Assembly (NCBI RefSeq): GCF_020089865.1
Contig: NZ_JAIRBM010000002.1
Location: 186,001-250,000 of the forward strand
DNA from: Microvirga puerhi
GTDB lineage: Bacteria; Pseudomonadota; Alphaproteobacteria; Rhizobiales; Beijerinckiaceae
Length of the DNA stretch: 64,000 bases
Direction: 5' to 3'
Positions 24,182 to 32,937 of the stretch are shown here, piece after piece. The notes under the pieces were generated by a model. The model ran no database searches. It saw only the letters and a program-made list of their open reading frames with translations, and was not told where the DNA came from. The first letter of the stretch is position 1; every line of letters starts with the position of its first letter. Position numbers and translations under genes: made by a program.

Positions 24182-25251
24182 GGCCGTCCAGCGCTCACGA
24201 GATCGCCATTGGCATCAAACAGGGCAGCTTTCGCGATGGGCAGCACAATATCGATTGTTTGCCCCTCCATTGCGATGAAATCCGCACTCGGATCCATCGC
24301 CTGAGCAATGATCTCTCCGGCCTCGGTTCCTAGCGTGTAGTGTGCCTCGCGGCCGAGGAACGTAACCTTTCGGACCTCCCCGCGCAGAGGTATGGCTGCT
24401 CCGGGGGAGCTGCCGGAGAGGATGACGTTTTCGGGCCTGATCGCCAGTTCAACCGGCCCTGTTCCATCAGCTCCCGGAAAATGCACGGATCGGCTGCCGA
24501 TGAGCAACTGTCCGGCTTTCAGCGTCCCGGATATGAAATTCATGGTTCCGACGAAGCCCGCGGCAAAGCGACGGACGGGGTGGCGATAGATCTCGAACGG
24601 CGTTCCAATCTGTTCCACGCGCCCTTTATCCATGACGCAGATGCGGTCGGAGACCGCCAGGGCCTCTTCCTGATCATGAGTGACGTAGATCGTCGTGATG
24701 CCAAGGCGTCGCTGGATATCGCGGATGTCCTCGCGCAACTCGATCCGGAGTTTGGCGTCCAAATTCGAGAGGGGCTCATCCATCAAAAGCAATGTGGGAC
24801 GGATCGCCATAGCCCGGGCCAAGCCGATTCGCTGCTGCTGCCCGCCGGACATTTCAGCTGGAAGGCGCGATTGATAGCCATCGAGCCGCACCATCTTCAA
24901 GCTCTCTGCGACACGCGTCTCGATTTCGGATTTAGGCAGAGAGCGAGCCTTGAGCCCGAATGCAACGTTCTCAGCAACCGTAAGGTGAGGGAAAACGGCA
25001 TAATCCTGGAAGACCATGCCGATGTCGCGCTTGTGGGCAGGTTTCAGGTCGATACGTTCGCCCTTGACGACGATTTCGCCGCGATCTTGGTGCTGGAAGC
25101 CTGCGATGGTCCGCAGGAGGGTGGTCTTTCCGCATCCGCTCGGGCCCAGCAGAGTAAAGAACTCCCCAGAGGCGATCGTCAAATCGATACTTTCGAGGAC
25201 GCGAACATCCCGATAGCTCTTTGCCAATCCCTGGATCCTCAGTTCGGCCAC
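24178..25251 (-). CDS. ABC transporter ATP-binding protein (FbpC/PotA type)
   Basis: A 357-residue ATPase. Walker A is GPSGCGKTTLLR near 36, the Q-loop VFQDYAVFPHLT near 81, the signature MSGGQQQR near 134, Walker B LLLMDEPLSNLDAK near 154 and the H-loop YVTHDQEEA near 190. A C-terminal TOBE-type beta domain (about 280-345, PVELAIRPENVIL) follows, as in FbpC and PotA. It leads the minus-strand transcript and is translationally coupled to the fused permease. It diverges from its binding-protein gene, with 110 bp between the two starts. Confidence 0.94.
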   Translation of the reverse strand: MAELRIQGLAKSYRDVRVLESIDLTIASGEFFTLLGPSGCGKTTLLRTIAGFQHQDRGEIVVKGERIDLKPAHKRDIGMVFQDYAVFPHLTVAENVAFGLKARSLPKSEIETRVAESLKMVRLDGYQSRLPAEMSGGQQQRIGLARAMAIRPTLLLMDEPLSNLDAKLRIELREDIRDIQRRLGITTIYVTHDQEEALAVSDRICVMDKGRVEQIGTPFEIYRHPVRRFAAGFVGTMNFISGTLKAGQLLIGSRSVHFPGADGTGPVELAIRPENVILSGSSPGAAIPLRGEVRKVTFLGREAHYTLGTEAGEIIAQAMDPSADFIAMEGQTIDIVLPIAKAALFDANGDLVSAGRP

Positions 25252-25361
25252 GCCCCACTCCTGTTTTTGGTATAACTACATCTTGGTCGCTTCCGACTTT
25301 ACAAAACTTACAGCTTTCAGCAACATGGCGTAGCTTTGCTACCTAATCGGGGGAGGGAAAA

Positions 25362-26333
25362 ATGCTGAAAGTAGGGCTAACAGCCGGAATGTTGCTGGCG
25401 TCGCTGAGCGTCGCAGCCATGGCGCAAGAGAAGACGGTGGTCGTTTATACGGCGCACAAGGCATCGATTGTCGATGCACTCGTTCCCAAATTCGAAAAGG
25501 AGACGGGCATTAAGGTCGACGTGGTGAAGGCTGGCTCCGGCGATATCATCAAACGGGTCAAAGCTGAATCGTCCTCCGCCAAGGCCGACGTGATCTGGAG
25601 CATCGGCGGGGAGCAGCTGGAAGACAACAAGGACCTACTGCAGACCTATTCGCCCAAGGAAGACGCTGCAATCCTTCAGACTTACAAGGTAAGTCCGGAA
25701 TGGATTCCCTATACCGGTATTCTCCTGGTCATGGCCGTCAATAATAAGGAACTCAAGCCGAACGAGTATCCGAAGACCTGGGCTGAACTCGGCGATGCAA
25801 AGTGGAAAGGCAAGGTCTCCTCAGCCCGGCCTGATACATCTGGCTCCTCGTTCCAGCAGCTCGCGACAGTCCTGCTCGCCTATAAGGACAAGGGCTGGGA
25901 TGTCTATAACAAGACTCTCGCCAATATGAATCTGTCCGATTCTTCTGGCGCCGTCCCGCGCTATGTTAACGATGGAGAGGCTTTGGTAGGCCTTACGCTC
26001 GAGGACAACGCTCTCGACTATGTCAAGGGCGGCGGTAACGTCGCGATTGTCTATCCGGAAGACGGCTCATCCACAGTGGCAGACGGCGTCGCACTCGTGA
26101 AGGGCGCTCCTCACGCGGACAATGGCAAGGTGTTTATCGACTGGCTTCTGTCCAAGCCTGTCCAGGAGCAGCTTGTATCGGAAATCGGCCGTCGCTCCGT
26201 GCGCAAGGACGTGACTGGTGCAGGACTTAAGCCGATCAGCGAGGTCAAGCTGGTCGATTACGATATCAAGAAAGTCGCCGAGCATCGCAACGAGTGGATT
26301 TCCAAGTGGAAGGCGGCTCTTCAGAGCCGCTGA
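25362..26333 (+). CDS. ABC transporter extracellular solute-binding protein (family 1, Fbp/AfuA/AEP-like)
   Basis: A 323-residue periplasmic protein with a signal peptide (LASLSVAAMAQEK). The fold signature is TVVVYTAHKASIVDALVPKFEKETG near 25, ADVIWSIGGEQLED near 75 and PKTWAELGDAKWKGKVSSARPDTSGSS near 137 (regions, not continuous quotes). The characteristic tyrosine pair of ferric-binding proteins near the C-terminus is not seen, which argues against Fe(III) as ligand. A strong GGGGGAGGG site lies upstream. It is followed at 33 bp by the PP2C-like gene, so binding protein, phosphatase-like protein and regulator probably share a transcript. Confidence 0.9.
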   Translation: MLKVGLTAGMLLASLSVAAMAQEKTVVVYTAHKASIVDALVPKFEKETGIKVDVVKAGSGDIIKRVKAESSSAKADVIWSIGGEQLEDNKDLLQTYSPKEDAAILQTYKVSPEWIPYTGILLVMAVNNKELKPNEYPKTWAELGDAKWKGKVSSARPDTSGSSFQQLATVLLAYKDKGWDVYNKTLANMNLSDSSGAVPRYVNDGEALVGLTLEDNALDYVKGGGNVAIVYPEDGSSTVADGVALVKGAPHADNGKVFIDWLLSKPVQEQLVSEIGRRSVRKDVTGAGLKPISEVKLVDYDIKKVAEHRNEWISKWKAALQSR

Positions 26334-26365
26334 AGTCAACGGATATCTAACGCGATAATAGAACC

Positions 26366-27358
26366 ATGCTGATCGAGGCATTCTCAGAGGCGAAGGATCC
26401 GTCCAAGCCTCATACGAACGAGGATCGCCTCGTCATTCTCCCGGGCCGGGCGTATGCCGTCATCGACGGTGTTACGGACCGGCTCGGCACCCGGTATGAC
26501 GGCATGCTTTCCGGCCAATATGCAGCGACGATTGTTCAGGGCGCACTTGAGCAAATTCTGAGCGCATCAAGCACGCCAGAGGATGGATTTGCCCTCGTCC
26601 GTGCACTGACCGGGGCTCTTGAGCGAGCGTACAAGGCTCATGGCGTCTTTGAGAAAGCTAAGATCGATTGGAATATCCGACTTTCCGCTGCGCTAGCCCT
26701 TGTTTGGGTTCGTGGGCCGAGCTTGGAGGTGATTCTTGTTGGCGACAGCGGCGTACGTCTCAATGGCCGGGAAACGTTACGCGTCGAGAAAGACCTGGAT
26801 CTAATCACCTCGACGCTCCGTAGAGAGGCATGGCCGGTCATCGTCCGCAAGATTCGGAACCGTGCTCAGCACGAGCAACTGTCGCGACGCATTACCTGGC
26901 ATGGCACTCGCCAAGCGATTGACGCCTTCGATGGCCTTCTGACGGCAGATGATATGAGGCAGATCGAAGAGTGTGCCATCAGCCGAAGTCTTTCGGCTCT
27001 GCCGCATATGTCACGTGATTTGATCGAGCATCTCGTCAAAGGTGGCATCGTTAACGCCCAAGGCGCCTATCAGAATGATAGCTCCACCATCCTTGGTTAC
27101 GCCTGTCTCGATGGGTTCCCCGTCCCGGAGAATCTGATCCGGATCGAGCAGTTTGCCCTGGAGAAGGTCGAGACTGTGGAAATTTACTCCGATGGATATT
27201 TCGAACAGGGGGCAGCTTTCGGTGTCGCCTCCTGGGAGGAGGCTTTCGCTCGGGCTGAGCGTGAGGATCCATCGAAAGTCATTCATTATCTTTCGCCGAA
27301 GGGATCGACAGAGGCGACTTGGGCCGATGACAGGGCCTATCTCGGGGTTAAATTCTAG
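26366..27358 (+). CDS. PP2C-like phosphatase-fold protein in an ABC-transport operon
   Basis: A 330-residue cytoplasmic protein with PP2C-family (PPM) metal motifs in order: HTNEDR near 18, AVIDGVTD near 31, VILVGDSGVRL near 122, EIYSDGYFEQGA near 273 and TWADDRAYLGV near 319. These Asp residues would hold the two-metal centre of a serine/threonine or small-molecule phosphatase. The central part (150-250) has no clear counterpart in standard PP2C. It lies between the binding-protein gene and the RpiR regulator. A PP2C-like enzyme in a sugar/phosphonate-type uptake operon is uncommon; it may remove phosphate from the imported compound or from a protein. Function is inferred only. Confidence 0.78.
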   Translation: MLIEAFSEAKDPSKPHTNEDRLVILPGRAYAVIDGVTDRLGTRYDGMLSGQYAATIVQGALEQILSASSTPEDGFALVRALTGALERAYKAHGVFEKAKIDWNIRLSAALALVWVRGPSLEVILVGDSGVRLNGRETLRVEKDLDLITSTLRREAWPVIVRKIRNRAQHEQLSRRITWHGTRQAIDAFDGLLTADDMRQIEECAISRSLSALPHMSRDLIEHLVKGGIVNAQGAYQNDSSTILGYACLDGFPVPENLIRIEQFALEKVETVEIYSDGYFEQGAAFGVASWEEAFARAEREDPSKVIHYLSPKGSTEATWADDRAYLGVKF

Positions 27359-27383
27359 AGCCTCGTCCTTTGGGACCAACAGC

Positions 27384-28268
27384 ATGAAGCATCCTGCCAG
27401 CCTGATCGAAGCCATTGAACAGGTCGCACCATCCCTGAGAAAGGCCGAGCGCCGGGTCGCGGATCTCGTGCTGCGGGATATTGAGGGGATGACCCGCATC
27501 AGTATCAAAGCATTCGCAGCACAAGCCGAGGTGAGCGAGCCGACGGTGATGCGCTTCACACGTCGTCTGGGATGCGATGGCTTCAGTGATTTCAAGATAC
27601 GGCTGGCTCAGGATTTTGCCGTTGGCCGGATGTATATCGAGGCTGAGCGAAAGGTCCAGTCCGGCGATGCTCGCACGACGGCACAGCGGGTTTATCAATC
27701 GGGTGTGGATGCGCTTGCAACGACTTTCTCCGGCCTCGACGAGATGCTCCTGAACACAGCGGCTGCAACAGTTGCCCAAGCGAATCGCATCGTATGCCTC
27801 GGTGTCGGTGGAAGCTCCGCCATCATGGCACAGGAGATGGAAAATCGGCTGTTCCGGTTCGGCTTGGCTGTCAGTTCGTCGGCAGATGCCTACAAGCAGC
27901 AGATGCTTGCCGCCATTGCTGAGAAAGGTGATGCGTTCCTGATCTTCTCCGTCACCGGCAAACCGCAGTCCCTTGTCGATGCGGCCGAAATAGCGACCGC
28001 TCGAGGCGCCTCAGTCATTGCGGTGACGTTACCGGACTCTCCCCTTGCCGGGCGATCCACTCTGCTATTACCGCTCGTCGTTCCAGGCGACGAGGTTCAT
28101 TTCAACTTTCCCAATCGCACACGTTATGGCCAACTGCTGGTGATCGACTGCCTTTCGGCAATCGTGGGCGCGCTGAAGCAGCCGGCCTCGGCACGTCGGT
28201 TGCATAGAATCCGGACAAGTCTGCTCGCCCTTCACGGCCATACCGAGGCGCAGCCGATCGGCGATTAG
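27384..28268 (+). CDS. RpiR/MurR-family transcriptional regulator with SIS domain
   Basis: A 294-residue regulator. An N-terminal HTH_6 domain (KAERRVADLVLRD, KAFAAQAEVSEPTVMRFTRRLGCDGFSDFKIRLAQD region, residues 15-77) is followed by a SIS sugar-isomerase-fold domain at about 120-260 (IVCLGVGGSSAIMAQEMENRL, LIFSVTGKPQSLVDAAEIA). SIS domains in this family usually bind a phosphorylated sugar, which gives a hint about the inducer of the transport and catabolic genes around it. The start was put at 27384; a long open extension upstream overlaps the PP2C gene and lacks similarity. The stop faces the SDR gene at 24 bp. Confidence 0.92.
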   Translation: MKHPASLIEAIEQVAPSLRKAERRVADLVLRDIEGMTRISIKAFAAQAEVSEPTVMRFTRRLGCDGFSDFKIRLAQDFAVGRMYIEAERKVQSGDARTTAQRVYQSGVDALATTFSGLDEMLLNTAAATVAQANRIVCLGVGGSSAIMAQEMENRLFRFGLAVSSSADAYKQQMLAAIAEKGDAFLIFSVTGKPQSLVDAAEIATARGASVIAVTLPDSPLAGRSTLLLPLVVPGDEVHFNFPNRTRYGQLLVIDCLSAIVGALKQPASARRLHRIRTSLLALHGHTEAQPIGD

Positions 28269-28292
28269 GAGAGCCGCAGCGAGTTGAATGGG

Positions 28293-29078
28293 CTAGAAGG
28301 CGTCACCGCAGAATTCCTGAGCCATCGTGATCGAACCCACCGAGAGACCGCCATCGACGGGAAGAATGGCACCAGTGATCATTCTCGCGTCTGAGCCGAT
28401 GAGGAAGGTCGCAACACCCGCGATGTCCTCGGGGACACAGACGTCTCCTAGTGGGTACCAGCGCTTAAGACGCTCGAAAATTGCTGGGTTCTCCTTCACC
28501 CGGGCTTGCCATGCTTGAGTCTTGACCGTTCCCGGAGCGATGGCATTCGCGCGAATGCCATAACGCCCGAATTCCACTGCCAGGAAGCGTGTGAGCTGAA
28601 TGAGGCCTGCCTTGGCTGCACTGTAGGCGGGGTAGCCGTAGATGCCCACACCGTTAACGGAGGCGATGTTGATAATCGCTCCACGCTGACGGGCCTGCAT
28701 ACCGTCCTGGACAGCCCGCACACAGCGCCACGCGCCGTTGAGATTGAGCTCCATGTCAGAAAGCCAGGCCGCCTCTGAGGTCTTCGAGAGGGTCGGACTG
28801 ACGACGCCTCCGGCATTATTGATCAGGACGTCGATGGGCCCCAGGCGCCCCTCAGTTTCCGCGACAGCGCTCGCGATGGACGCTACGTTTGTCACGTCGG
28901 CGGGAATCACGATCAGTCGCTCAGAAGAGCCAAGGCTCTCCTGCGCGAGCTCAAGTGCCGCGCGATCCTTATCCAGCATGGCAATGCGATGGCCATCTCG
29001 AAGAAAGCGCGCGCACATGGCCCGCCCGATGTCACCTGCGCCGCCCGTCACGATAATGGTTTGGCTCATCGTCGTCAC
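28293..29078 (-). CDS. Short-chain dehydrogenase/reductase
   Basis: A 261-residue SDR. The NAD(P) motif is TGGAGDIGRAM near 11, the NNAGG motif near 88 and the catalytic YSAAKAG (YxxxK) near 155 with an upstream Ser in NIASVNG. The acidic residue after beta2 (MLDKDRAAL) suggests NAD(H). It probably oxidises a sugar or polyol alcohol in the pathway encoded by this island. It diverges from the enolase-superfamily gene, 135 bp between starts, so the two may share a regulatory region. Confidence 0.92.
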   Translation of the reverse strand: MTTMSQTIIVTGGAGDIGRAMCARFLRDGHRIAMLDKDRAALELAQESLGSSERLIVIPADVTNVASIASAVAETEGRLGPIDVLINNAGGVVSPTLSKTSEAAWLSDMELNLNGAWRCVRAVQDGMQARQRGAIINIASVNGVGIYGYPAYSAAKAGLIQLTRFLAVEFGRYGIRANAIAPGTVKTQAWQARVKENPAIFERLKRWYPLGDVCVPEDIAGVATFLIGSDARMITGAILPVDGGLSVGSITMAQEFCGDAF

Positions 29079-29213
29079 TCCCGCCGAATCCTGTTCCTTA
29101 CGAAATGTAGCGTCACAAAAATTCAGTGGTCAAAATTTTTCTGAGCTCTGCAAATTCCGTTGTTTAACTACTTTTCTGCTTGTAGTCTCCCTTTGCTTCT
29201 TGACCGGTGTCGT

Positions 29214-30359
29214 ATGGATATCAACGCTAAAACCATTGTTCGCTTCGACTATGAAGAGGTCATTGTTCCCGCCCATCCCGGCGTGATCAATTCCGAGAGC
29301 CTTAATAAGCCTCTCCACATGTTACCGGTGGCGGGGAAGCGTGCTTGGTCGGTTCAATTCGACGAGTTGCCCAAGCTCATTCTGCGTATGACCCTCAAAG
29401 ATGGAACCGTGGGGCTCGCGGAATTCTATCGGGATCACAACTGGTCGATCATCGAGAATATCTCGAGCATGCTTCTTGGCCAGAGCATTGCCGAGATGCC
29501 GTTGCAGGATCTTCCTATCGCTCTTTGCCGTGAATATGATGGCTTCGAGTGCGCAATCTGGGATGCCTATGCAAAATCCCTTGACGTTCCGCTTCACCGT
29601 CTTCTCGGCGGTGCAGTTCGCAGCCACGTAAAGATCAGCGCATGGTCGAGTCACCGCACGGTGAGTGAAATCGGCCCCTGGGTCCGGCAGTACCGAGAGC
29701 AGGGGTTCGATTGCATCAAGTTCAAATGCGACCTCGAGGATGACGTGGTCGCCTGGTGCAAAGAAATCCATAAGCATGCACCCGGTATGAAGGTGATCTT
29801 CGACCCCAATCAGCGCTGGGAAAATGCCGGAAATGCCCGGCCGATCATCCGGGATCTGGAGAAGATCGGAAATGTCCTTCTGCTGGAGGATCCGATTCAG
29901 CGTTGGATGATCCAGGACTATGCCAATCTTCGCCAGTTCAGTGCCATCCCCATCGCCCTCCATGTATCCTTACCTTATGTTTTTCAGGGGCAGCGTCCTT
30001 ATGAGGCTGTGAATGCCGTTGCCCATGGCGCGGTTGATGGCTTCAATTTCAATGGTGGGCTCGCCAAGTTCAAGGCGATGGCTGATATGGCGGCAATGTC
30101 GGGATTGCCGTGCTGGCATGGATCAGAGGTCGATCTCGGCATTTTGGAAGCGATGTATGTGCATCAGAGCGCTGCCGCAGCGAGTTGCACATGGCCGAGT
30201 GACATTTTCGGTCGCATGATCCGCTCACACGATCTGCTCAAGACACCCCTCATTGTGTCCCCGCCGCATATTCGCTTACCTGAGGGGCCGGGTCTCGGCA
30301 TTGAACTTGACGAAGAGGCGGTCCGCCGTTTCAAAGTGTCGGAGCGAACGATCCGTTAG
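29214..30359 (+). CDS. Enolase-superfamily (mandelate racemase / muconate lactonizing type) enzyme
   Basis: A 381-residue MR/MLE protein: an N-terminal capping domain (residues 1-125) and a (beta/alpha)7-beta barrel. The KxK catalytic lysine motif is CIKFKCDLED near 168; metal ligands appear as VIFDPNQRWEN (Asp near 198) and LLLEDPI (Glu near 225). Family members abstract a proton alpha to a carboxylate, most often acid-sugar dehydratases. The precise acid-sugar cannot be told. The third metal ligand is not obvious, which is worth checking. The start at 29214 has a weak ribosome binding site; the upstream in-frame extension is AT-rich and lacks similarity. Confidence 0.85.
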   Translation: MDINAKTIVRFDYEEVIVPAHPGVINSESLNKPLHMLPVAGKRAWSVQFDELPKLILRMTLKDGTVGLAEFYRDHNWSIIENISSMLLGQSIAEMPLQDLPIALCREYDGFECAIWDAYAKSLDVPLHRLLGGAVRSHVKISAWSSHRTVSEIGPWVRQYREQGFDCIKFKCDLEDDVVAWCKEIHKHAPGMKVIFDPNQRWENAGNARPIIRDLEKIGNVLLLEDPIQRWMIQDYANLRQFSAIPIALHVSLPYVFQGQRPYEAVNAVAHGAVDGFNFNGGLAKFKAMADMAAMSGLPCWHGSEVDLGILEAMYVHQSAAAASCTWPSDIFGRMIRSHDLLKTPLIVSPPHIRLPEGPGLGIELDEEAVRRFKVSERTIR

Positions 30360-30369
30360 GGGCAGAACC

Positions 30370-31245
30370 ATGACAGACGTTAATCCATTCCCGTCGACCG
30401 ATGCGGCGCGCCATGCGATCTGGGAAATGCTCGTTCATCGCGATATCGATGCTTTCGTGGCTGGCGATTGGGATGCGCATTTTCGCGATTTCGCACCGGA
30501 TCTATTCTTCGGGATCGACGGGCGGTTCTCAGATAACCCGGACAGCTGGCGCGTCACATATGCGGATATCAACCGCTACCGGCAGGCATGGCTGGATGGT
30601 GCGAGGGAGCTTAAGGGGCGTATCCCTGATGAGGCCTTGCGCAAATCTCTCTTCGAGCTTACGGGCCTGCGAGATATCGAGATCATGGGTGATTTCGCTC
30701 TCGCGCGAAAGAAGTTTGACGGCTCTCTCCGTCTGGATGATGGAACAGTAACGACACTGCGCTGGCAGACGCAGTATTTTTGCCGGAACATTGAAGGCCG
30801 TTGGCGGATCGCGGGTTTCATTGGGTACCTTCCCAATCCGATGGGAACAAACCATCGCCCGGAAGCAGTCAAGCGCGCACCGCCTGCCGCTCAGGCGCCT
30901 GGGCACGGTCCGTACTCGCCGGTTATTGAGGTTACTCCAGGCCGCATCGTCGTGATTTCCGGGCAGGCTGGCGTCGGCCCGGATGGGAAAACGGTCGGAG
31001 CGGATATTCGTACGCAGGCCCGGATAACCATCGAGAACTGCGCCATGCAGCTCCGCAATGCGGGCTGCACCCTGGCCGACGTGTTCAAGGTCAACGTCTA
31101 TATGACGGACTTGAATGATTGGCCGGCCTTCAACGAAGTCTATGCCGAGATGATGCCGCATCCGCTCCCGGTTAGGACAGCGGTGGAGACCAGATTACTT
31201 CGGGACTTCGTCGTGGAAATCGAACTCTGGGCGGTGAAGCCATGA
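30370..31245 (+). CDS. Fusion of an NTF2/SnoaL-like domain with a RidA (YjgF/YER057c/UK114) domain
   Basis: A 291-residue two-domain protein. Residues 1-160 look like an NTF2-like nuclear-factor/SnoaL fold (IWEMLVHRDIDAFVAGDWDAHF, a terminal FCRNIEGRWRIAGFIGYLP). Residues 175-291 are a full RidA domain (GPYSPVIEV, VISGQAGVGPDGK, NAGCTLADVFKVNVYMTDLNDWPAFNEVY region, PVRTAVETRLLRDFVVEIE). RidA domains hydrolyse reactive enamine/imine intermediates; the conserved Arg appears in PVRTAVE. It starts 10 nt after the enolase-superfamily stop and overlaps the creatininase start as ATGA, so the three are one transcript. The fusion could process an unstable product of the dehydratase-like enzyme. Confidence 0.86.
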   Translation: MTDVNPFPSTDAARHAIWEMLVHRDIDAFVAGDWDAHFRDFAPDLFFGIDGRFSDNPDSWRVTYADINRYRQAWLDGARELKGRIPDEALRKSLFELTGLRDIEIMGDFALARKKFDGSLRLDDGTVTTLRWQTQYFCRNIEGRWRIAGFIGYLPNPMGTNHRPEAVKRAPPAAQAPGHGPYSPVIEVTPGRIVVISGQAGVGPDGKTVGADIRTQARITIENCAMQLRNAGCTLADVFKVNVYMTDLNDWPAFNEVYAEMMPHPLPVRTAVETRLLRDFVVEIELWAVKP

Positions 31246-32003
31246 GATGGGAAACGCTCACAACGCAAGAGATCAATACCATAGACCGCTCAGTTCCTAT
31301 TGTGCTGAATATCGCAGCCATTGAGCAACACGGACCACATCTCCCGCTTGACACGGATGCCCGTATCGGAGACCACTTCCTGAGTGAGCTGGATGAGCGA
31401 CTTCATAAGGGAGTGCTCATCCTGCCGCAGGTCAAAGTCTGCTGTTCCGAACATCATATGGATTTCACCGGCACTTTGACCGTTCGGCACGAGACGTTTC
31501 TTCTGTACGTTGGCGAGATCATCGAATCCGTTGTCCGTCATGGATTTCGGAATATCATTCTCTTCAACAGCCACGGCGGGAACCAGGCTATCGGTCAGGT
31601 TCTGCTGGAAAGCTTCGGCGCCAAACATAAGGATTGTCGCATTGCGATGCTGACTTGGTGGCGCCTCGCTGCCAGCGAGTTGAGCAAAATCCGCGAAAGC
31701 GACTTTGCCGGCGTCAATCACGCGTGTGAGTTCGAGACATCGCTCATGCTGCTTGCTGCTCCGGACAGTGTTAGGCGTGACCTTATAACCGGCATGAACT
31801 ATGCCGGAACTTTTGATTGGGCCAATTCCGATATGATCCTGCCGGCACGAGGAGCCTTGTTCCGCAGTATGAAGGATATGTCTGGCGGCACGGGCGTCGT
31901 CGGCGATCCATCGCGCGCAAGCGCCGACAAGGGCCAACGGATCACAACAGCAGTGGTCGATCAGTTGGTCCACGTTGTCGAGAGCCTCACACAAGCACAC
32001 TGA
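31242..32003 (+). CDS. Creatininase-family amidohydrolase
   Basis: A 253-residue member of the creatininase / formamide hydrolase superfamily. Metal-site residues are in NIAAIEQHGPHLPLDTDARIG (Glu, His, Asp) near 25-42 and FNSHGGN near 108. The family hydrolyses cyclic amides and related C-N bonds (creatinine, N-formyl and lactam substrates, the riboflavin-pathway ArfB step). It ends the catabolic transcript and is coupled to the RidA fusion. With RidA, it points to a nitrogen-containing substrate, perhaps a lactam or amino-sugar-derived acid, but that is inference. Confidence 0.9.
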   Translation: MRWETLTTQEINTIDRSVPIVLNIAAIEQHGPHLPLDTDARIGDHFLSELDERLHKGVLILPQVKVCCSEHHMDFTGTLTVRHETFLLYVGEIIESVVRHGFRNIILFNSHGGNQAIGQVLLESFGAKHKDCRIAMLTWWRLAASELSKIRESDFAGVNHACEFETSLMLLAAPDSVRRDLITGMNYAGTFDWANSDMILPARGALFRSMKDMSGGTGVVGDPSRASADKGQRITTAVVDQLVHVVESLTQAH

Positions 32004-32697
32004 CGCTCCGCAGTCGGGAAGACACCCGTCAATATGCTTGCATATCGACTCGGTGATCCTGAAGCCGGCACCGATGCGCTGAAAGACCCATCGCGATCAT
32101 ATCAAGCTCGCTGTGCAAGGCCGACATTGGAAATCGTCCGCGCGGCATGGTCGGCTTTTCCATCCGGACTACCGTCTCGCTTTAGAAGCTTACCGATGCG
32201 AAACATTAGAGCGGAGTTCCTCGATCTTCCATTGTGAGAACTATCCTAAGTGACCCTTCCCGCTTCTCACGCCCGCCCTAGATGCATTGATGAATAGAGA
32301 TCAATAGTCCTGCGTCCACCTAGGCTCACGGCGAGCCTTCTTTGATCGGCAGCATTGTCGACGCCGCTCCTATATCGCCAGATATCCGCATCTAGCGGGG
32401 GCTCATGGATTCGCAAAGGGCGTCGACCTCAGATCGATTTTATAAAGGTTCAGCCTGTCGAGGCCTGCTCTGGCGCCTGCTCTATCGATGCAGCCGCAAT
32501 TTGAGAATCGCCATTTCGGGTCGGGCGACTGAATTTATGCCCCCCTCCGAGGCGACTTGCGAGCTCTGGCTTGCAGTTGCAGCGTCTTCATTCGACGTCC
32601 CAGAAGCATCTCAAATGCTAGCGCACGGAATAGATCGGCAGTCATATGGTGCGGATCCGAAGAAAATGTTCGAATTCGACGCCGTGGGGAGATCCTG
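32004..32697. other. 694-bp region without a supportable gene
   Basis: Short open frames on both strands show no similarity and no good ribosome binding sites. A hairpin AGGCTC-ACGGC-GAGCCT (32322-32338) followed by TCTTT resembles a weak plus-strand terminator. The region probably holds the promoter of the YiaW/YiaV pair near its 3' end. Confidence 0.5.
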
Positions 32698-32937
32698 ATG
32701 TCTGCCATCGATGTTTTCGCGTGGATCGTCCTATTCGTACTCTTTGCAAGCCTCATTGCGGTCTTTGTGGCTCTCGGGATGATGCCGGGGCACATTGCGC
32801 GCAAACGCGGGCATCCGTGGCCTGAGGCGGTAACAGTCGGGAGTTGGGCCACGTTGATCTGCGGCTTCGTATTCTGGCCCCTGGTTTTGATCTGGGCGTA
32901 TGTAGACGTACCAGTACGGCGGGAGCCGGCGCGATGA
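32698..32937 (+). CDS. Small inner-membrane protein, DUF3302 / YiaW-like
   Basis: A 79-residue membrane protein with two TM helices (FAWIVLFVLFASLIAVFVALGM and a second at about 45-65 with WATLICGFVFWPLVLIWAYV). The pattern and the downstream HlyD partner match the E. coli YiaW-YiaV pair. The stop overlaps the start of the partner (ATGA). GGGGAGA lies about 6 nt before the ATG at 32698. Function is unknown; it probably forms the inner-membrane part of a periplasmic adaptor complex. Confidence 0.78.
   Translation: MSAIDVFAWIVLFVLFASLIAVFVALGMMPGHIARKRGHPWPEAVTVGSWATLICGFVFWPLVLIWAYVDVPVRREPAR

Noticed and set aside
24340..25275. Plus-strand open frame opposite the FbpC-type ATPase
   Set aside because: Antisense shadow; the minus-strand ATPase has all ABC motifs.
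32405..32698. Open frame upstream of the YiaW-like gene
   Set aside because: No similarity, no ribosome binding site, mixed composition.
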